Below, piece by piece: positions 7,787 through 11,168 of a stretch of 11,168 bases of DNA (position 1 is the first letter of the stretch; each line of letters begins with the position of its first letter). Source of the stretch: Triangularia verruculosa (Eukaryota; Ascomycota; Sordariomycetes; Sordariales; Podosporaceae); assembly GCA_033296885.1 (NCBI GenBank), contig MU864148.1, positions 1-11,168 of the forward strand, read 5' to 3'. Position numbers and translations under genes: made by a program. The notes under the pieces were generated by a model that was not told where the DNA came from, searched no databases, and saw only the letters and a list, made by a program, of their open reading frames with translations.

Positions 7787-8844
7787 AAAAAAATAATTAT
7801 AAAATAATAACTTATTAATATTTTAGTAAATATTAAAGTTAGAAGATTTTTTCTCGATAATATAAGAATATTTCTCCCAAGTTAAAAAAAGCAATATAAT
7901 TCGAATATCTCCGATATTTAATATATATTCTTCTATACTTTATTTACTTTTAAACGTTAATAATTATCCTTTAACATATATATTAAACTTTAATTAAATT
8001 TATATTATAACTCCGTATTAATTACTACTATTTTTATTTAAAATATTTATTATATATATATAATAACGCATTTTTAAAATAAATTAAAAAAGAACCTATT
8101 TATTATACGCAATATCATTAAGGGTTAATAAGGGTTTATTAAATACCTTTATTACTATTATAATATTAAGTATAAGGTATTCTTTAAAAGTAATAATTGT
8201 AATATAAAAACCTCGTTATTTTAAAGCCTTTTTAATAAATAATAGTAATTTATTATTCTATTAAAGTATAGTTAAATTATTAAGCAAACATTAAAAGAAT
8301 TTAATAATTTATTTAAATATAAAATCGTAAGTTTCTTCGTTTTTTAGATATAAATTGATATAATTAATAAAATAAAATATATCGGTAAAAATAATTATTT
8401 TACCCTTAATAATTATCTTAATTTTATTAGTGTTTTTATATTATAATTAAAAATAATTAATATTTTCTTTTAAATTTTAATAAAAAAAACCTTAAAATAT
8501 ATTTAATATAAAGCCGGTTTTCTATATTTTAGCGGTATTTTACCTAACTTATATATTTATACTTTACTATTAAAGTAGTAAAAATTTTCGACTTTTTTTA
8601 ACTCCTTAGTTTTTACCGTTTTCGCTATTTAAAAGGTCGTTATTATCGTTTAAGTTATTTTCTCCGGTATTATAATTATTTAAATATTAACTTTAATTTT
8701 TATAAGGGTAATATATATTTATCCCGATAAATTTTAAATTATTAAAGTAAAACCTATTAACTATAGTAACTTCTTTAAAATAGAATTCTAATTCTTCATC
8801 GATTATATCTTTATATTTAAAATTAACTAAGGAATTTCTAAAGA
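7787..8844 (-). pseudogene. Minus-strand retroelement-like fossil, Gag-like central part
   Basis: On the minus strand (phase including 8944 and 7918) the frame runs on from the transposon junction. DEELEFYFKEVTIVNRFYFN (8805-8745) comes first, then an acidic polar linker (TGENNLNDNNDLLNSENGK, about 8670-8615) and VKKSRKF. It is poorly readable at about 8600-8150 and clear again as SKQSIEEYILNIGDIRI (about 7948-7898) and LTWEKYSYIIEKKSSNF (about 7884-7834). The same phase at both ends means no net indel. The stops are RIP-type. Charge pattern and low-complexity linkers fit a retroelement Gag. The proximal part continues unbroken into 11168-10711 once the transposon is removed, and the distal end is split by LINE copy 3. 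Confidence 0.5.
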
Positions 8845-8846
8845 TA

Positions 8847-8891
8847 ACGTACATTATCAGTGGGTCGTGCATATCAGTGGGTCGCGCACTC
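8847..8891 (+). repeat. Left TIR with tandem 17-bp subrepeats
   Basis: These 45 bp are the inverse of 10664-10708 with one mismatch. They contain two abutting 17-bp direct repeats, tatcagtgggtcgtgca (8855-8871) and tatcagtgggtcgcgca (8872-8888), with one T/C difference. Pot2-like TIRs are known to hold internal direct repeats, which are likely transposase binding sites. It is GC-richer than its surroundings. Confidence 0.92.
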
Positions 8892-8945
8892 CCTAGCGCG
8901 ACGCGTCCTCTTTGCACTTTACATCGAATTTTTCTACAATCCAAT

Positions 8946-10619
8946 ATACCTTCTACTTTAAAGGAAGCGAGGGTAATCTTAGCCCTTAAAGCTCTCTAAA
9001 AAGACGAAAAATTAAACCTTAAAGCCGCAGTTAAGCTCTATAATGTACCACCATCAACCCTCTGCAACCGACACGCTGGCCGGCCTGTACGATGCGATAC
9101 TACGCCCGGTATAAAGAAGCTTACTCAATTAGAAGAGGAGGCTATTATCTAATACATTATTAAGCTATATACGCGAGCTTTTCCACCCAGATTACGTAGT
9201 ATAGAAGATATAACTAACTAATTGCTATACGTACGTAATGCGCCCCTTATCGGTAAGCTTTAAATATATCGATTTATTAAACGCTAGTTAAAGCTCTATA
9301 TACACTTTACGCGTAAATATAACTACTAGAAGGCTAAATACAAGGATCTAAAGGTTATTAGTAAATAGTTCGCGCTTATACGGAATACTAAAGTTAAGTA
9401 CGGTATTATAGATAACGATATCTATAACTTCGACGAAACTAGGTTTATAATGGGTATTATCTTCGTAGATATAGTAGTTACGACCTTAGACGGCTTTAAT
9501 AAAGCGAAACTAGCCTAGCTTAGTAACCGCAAATAGGCAACGGTGATCTAGGGAGTTAATACCCTCGGCTAAGCTATCCCTCCGTTTATTATTTTAGCCG
9601 CATAATACTACCTTACTAACTAGTATACCGAGTATAACCTACCGTCTACCTAGTGCATCGCAATTACCGAAAATAGCTAAATTACTAATATAGTAGGCCT
9701 AAATTAGATTAAATACTTCGATTATTATATAGCGTTCCGTATAAAGGGTAAATACCGGTTATTAATCCTCGACGGCTACGAAAGCTACTACTCGACTAAA
9801 TTCGAGCGCTACTACTAATAGAACAATATTATTACGCTCTATATACCTCTACATTCTTCGCACTACCTCCAGCCACTCAATATCGGCTACTTTAGGCTAT
9901 TAAAACAAGTATACGGCCGCCAGATCGAGGACTTAATACATATATATATTAACTACGTAAGCAAGCTCGAGTTCCTCTATACCTTCCGCGAGGCCTTCTT
10001 CGCCTTTATAACGGAGAAGAATATATAGGGTAGCTTTGCAGGTATTAGCCTTATACTATACGATCTAGAGAGGGTGCTTTCTAAGCTAGATATAAAGCTT
10101 CGTACGTTAATACCTCCAAACTTACGGCCCGGTATTACATAACCTTAGGTTTTCTAGATACTATATAACCTCCGAGAAACTAACTTATAGTTAACGTTTA
10201 TTAAGACTCGCATTACCAACTATTAAAATAGCTCCCTAACTTTAATGTTGGCTACTGTGGACCAGCTTACTAAGAGTACGATGGCTGTAATGTACTAGGT
10301 AGCTTTCCTTCGTGTAGAGAATACTTTACTCCGTAAGGCCAACGAGGTATTAAGTAAGCGCCGGAGAGCCAAAAAAACACGTGTACAGCTCGGAGGATCA
10401 CTTACTGTGCAGGATACACACGATCTATTAGATAAAAAGGCCGTGGGTGGAGAGGGAGTGTAAGAAACGCAGCCGGATAGTAGTGGTGTAGGGGGGGTTT
10501 ATATAAAGGTTCGGTGCTGTGGTGTGTGTGGCAAGCCTGGCTATAATGCACGCACTTGCTAGGAGGCTGTAGAATCATCTGATTTAGCTGTTTCTAATGT
10601 AATTGTAGTTAGTTCCTAA
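8946..10619 (+). pseudogene. Pogo-family DDE transposase, RIP-inactivated
   Basis: A 558-codon frame with about 27 internal stops and no frameshift. The inferred start ATG is now ATA (8946-8948), followed by PSTLKEAR. Residues about 12-50 (VILALKAL, then LYNVPPSTLCNR) match the N-terminal HTH of CENP-B/pogo transposases. First catalytic Asp is in NFDET (D163, 9432) and the second in LILDG (D276, 9771). The third is in LQPLNIGYF, where Asp has become Asn (N312, 9879), giving D35D spacing. WAIPPFII- and LHSSH-like family blocks are legible. The C-terminus has an RRAKKTR basic patch and a CX2CX4HX4C knuckle (C525, C528, C538) whose His is now Tyr533. Length agrees with Fot1/Pot2 transposases (about 535-545 aa). 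Start loss, catalytic loss and stops make it certainly non-functional. Confidence 0.93.
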
Positions 10620-10663
10620 TGTTGGTGTGTTATAATTGAGGGTAATTGTAGTAGGGTGGTAAA

Positions 10664-10708
10664 GAGTGCGCGACCCACTGATATGCACGACTCACTGATA
10701 ATGTACGT
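10664..10708 (-). repeat. Right TIR
   Basis: Reverse complement of 8847-8891 at 44 of 45 positions. The difference is cagtgagtcg here against cagtgggtcg on the left, inside the outer subrepeat. The two tandem 17-bp subrepeats are present here too. Confidence 0.92.
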
Positions 10709-10710
10709 TA

Positions 10711-11168
10711 ATAGAATTACCTCTTAATTTAATAACTTTTATATAGAAACGCTATATCGTCTTAATATATATATCGAAGGTAGCTTTAAGTATAATAATA
10801 TACTTGATAATTAGTTTAATTTAAATTAAATCGGTAAATATAGCGGTTTTTACCTATTTCCGTAATTTATTTATATCCTACCTTAAATCGCCGTATAAGT
10901 TAACTTACTTATTAAGTAAATTTTAATAATTAAACTCAACTTACTAGTTGATATAGTTTTATATTTCTTTAACTTAAGTATTAATAATAGACTCGAATTA
11001 AGATAGCCTTTTATTAAATATCTTTTTTTATACTTTTAAAAGCTCGGTAACTAAGTCTTTAATATATTTAGTTATATTATAGTATATTATATACTTCTAC
11101 TTAATTAAGTTTAAATCTACTTTTAACTTAAAATATTTACTATCGAATTTATTAATAAATATTTCGTA
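10711..11168 (-). pseudogene. Minus-strand retroelement-like fossil, Gag-like proximal part (runs off window)
   Basis: On the minus strand from the right edge (first codon 11168-11166) one phase is open across all of this stretch, broken only by RIP-type stops. Legible pieces: FINKFDSKYFKLKVDLNLIK (11156-11097), ITKYIKDLVTELLKV (about 11072-11028), VNLYGDLR (10904-10881), then TAIFTDL and LKATFDIYIKT. It crosses the transposon junction in frame into 8844 and below. It is charged, helical-looking and has no membrane segments. Together with the polar and basic linkers and retropepsin-like stretches further along, this suggests the Gag portion of an LTR-retroelement polyprotein. No family-defining motif is visible here and the start lies outside the window. 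Confidence 0.5.

Larger units (their letters stand above)
8845..10710 (+). mobile_element. Fot1/Pot2-type (pogo superfamily) DNA transposon
   Basis: The element proper is 8847-10708 (1,862 bp), flanked by TA at 8845-8846 and 10709-10710, the usual TA target duplication. Ends are 45-bp inverted repeats with one mismatch. The interior encodes one transposase frame. As I recall the family, Pot2 and Fot1 elements are about 1.86-1.93 kb with 43-44 bp TIRs, so size and structure agree. It is inserted in the minus-strand fossil: excising it with one TA rejoins ...KLRGNSI and IFRNSLVNF in frame. RIP is uneven: plus-strand CA outnumbers TG by about 24 to 7 over 9121-10200, while both ends (to about 9120 and from about 10240) keep both. 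It is defective, yet its termini look intact enough to be substrates for a transposase supplied elsewhere. Confidence 0.93.

Noticed and set aside
1..8846. AT-rich mitochondrial, Plasmodium-like or bacterial DNA
   Set aside because: Low GC alone would not remove CpA/TpG while keeping CpG. That bias plus the Fot1/Pot2 transposon points to RIP in a filamentous ascomycete.
8693..8944. Minus-strand 83-codon ORF starting in the transposon's left end and crossing its TIR
   Set aside because: Its first third is antisense transposon end and TIR and the rest is the RIP fossil frame. It is open by accident of the insertion, with no sign of being a gene.
1..11168. CRISPR array, defence island, riboswitch or intact host gene
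   Set aside because: No regularly spaced repeats and no open frame longer than the 83-codon artefact. All legible coding sequence is transposon-derived or of unknown origin and full of stops.

Overview
This window looks like a repeat graveyard from a filamentous ascomycete (Pezizomycotina). It is very AT-rich. CpA and TpG dinucleotides are almost gone while TpA is everywhere: I count 7 CA/TG in the first 600 bases, and 5 of those lie in or on the edge of one small insertion. CpG is still present. This is the classic footprint of repeat-induced point mutation (RIP). No intact gene was found, and everything recognisable is a mobile-element fossil.

Left part (1 to about 4,260). A plus-strand Ty3/gypsy reverse-transcriptase fossil runs without frameshift from 2306 to about 2815. 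Its blocks are readable in order, but no YxDD box follows. A decayed frame in the same phase lies upstream (602-1257). Between them sits a roughly 1 kb non-LTR (LINE-like) copy (1258-2304), which itself carries a 67-bp insertion (2113-2179). A related 58-bp insertion lies at 370-427. Downstream are ambiguous decayed frames, a 10-bp-period repeat and several palindromes.

Middle and right part (about 4,440 to 11,168). A long decayed minus-strand reading frame enters from the right edge and can be followed in pieces to about 4440. It looks Gag-like at the start and has retropepsin-like stretches further on, so it is probably another retroelement polyprotein. Three later insertions split it: LINE copy 2 (5202-6133), LINE copy 3 (7398-7770) and a pogo-superfamily DNA transposon (8847-10708). 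Removing the transposon, or LINE copy 3, rejoins the minus-strand frame.

The DNA transposon is the best-preserved element. It is 1,862 bp, of Fot1/Pot2 type, with 45-bp terminal inverted repeats, a TA target duplication and a 558-codon transposase frame with about 27 stops and no frameshift. Its middle is RIP-mutated and its two ends are nearly spared.

The most unusual signal is the pair of tiny insertions (58 and 67 bp). Each has its own 13-15 bp target duplication and corresponds to the 3' tail of the LINE-like repeat, and both begin at the foot of the same small stem-loop. I see no defence system, CRISPR array, RNA gene or host gene. Family assignments rest on motif recognition, since no database search was possible.
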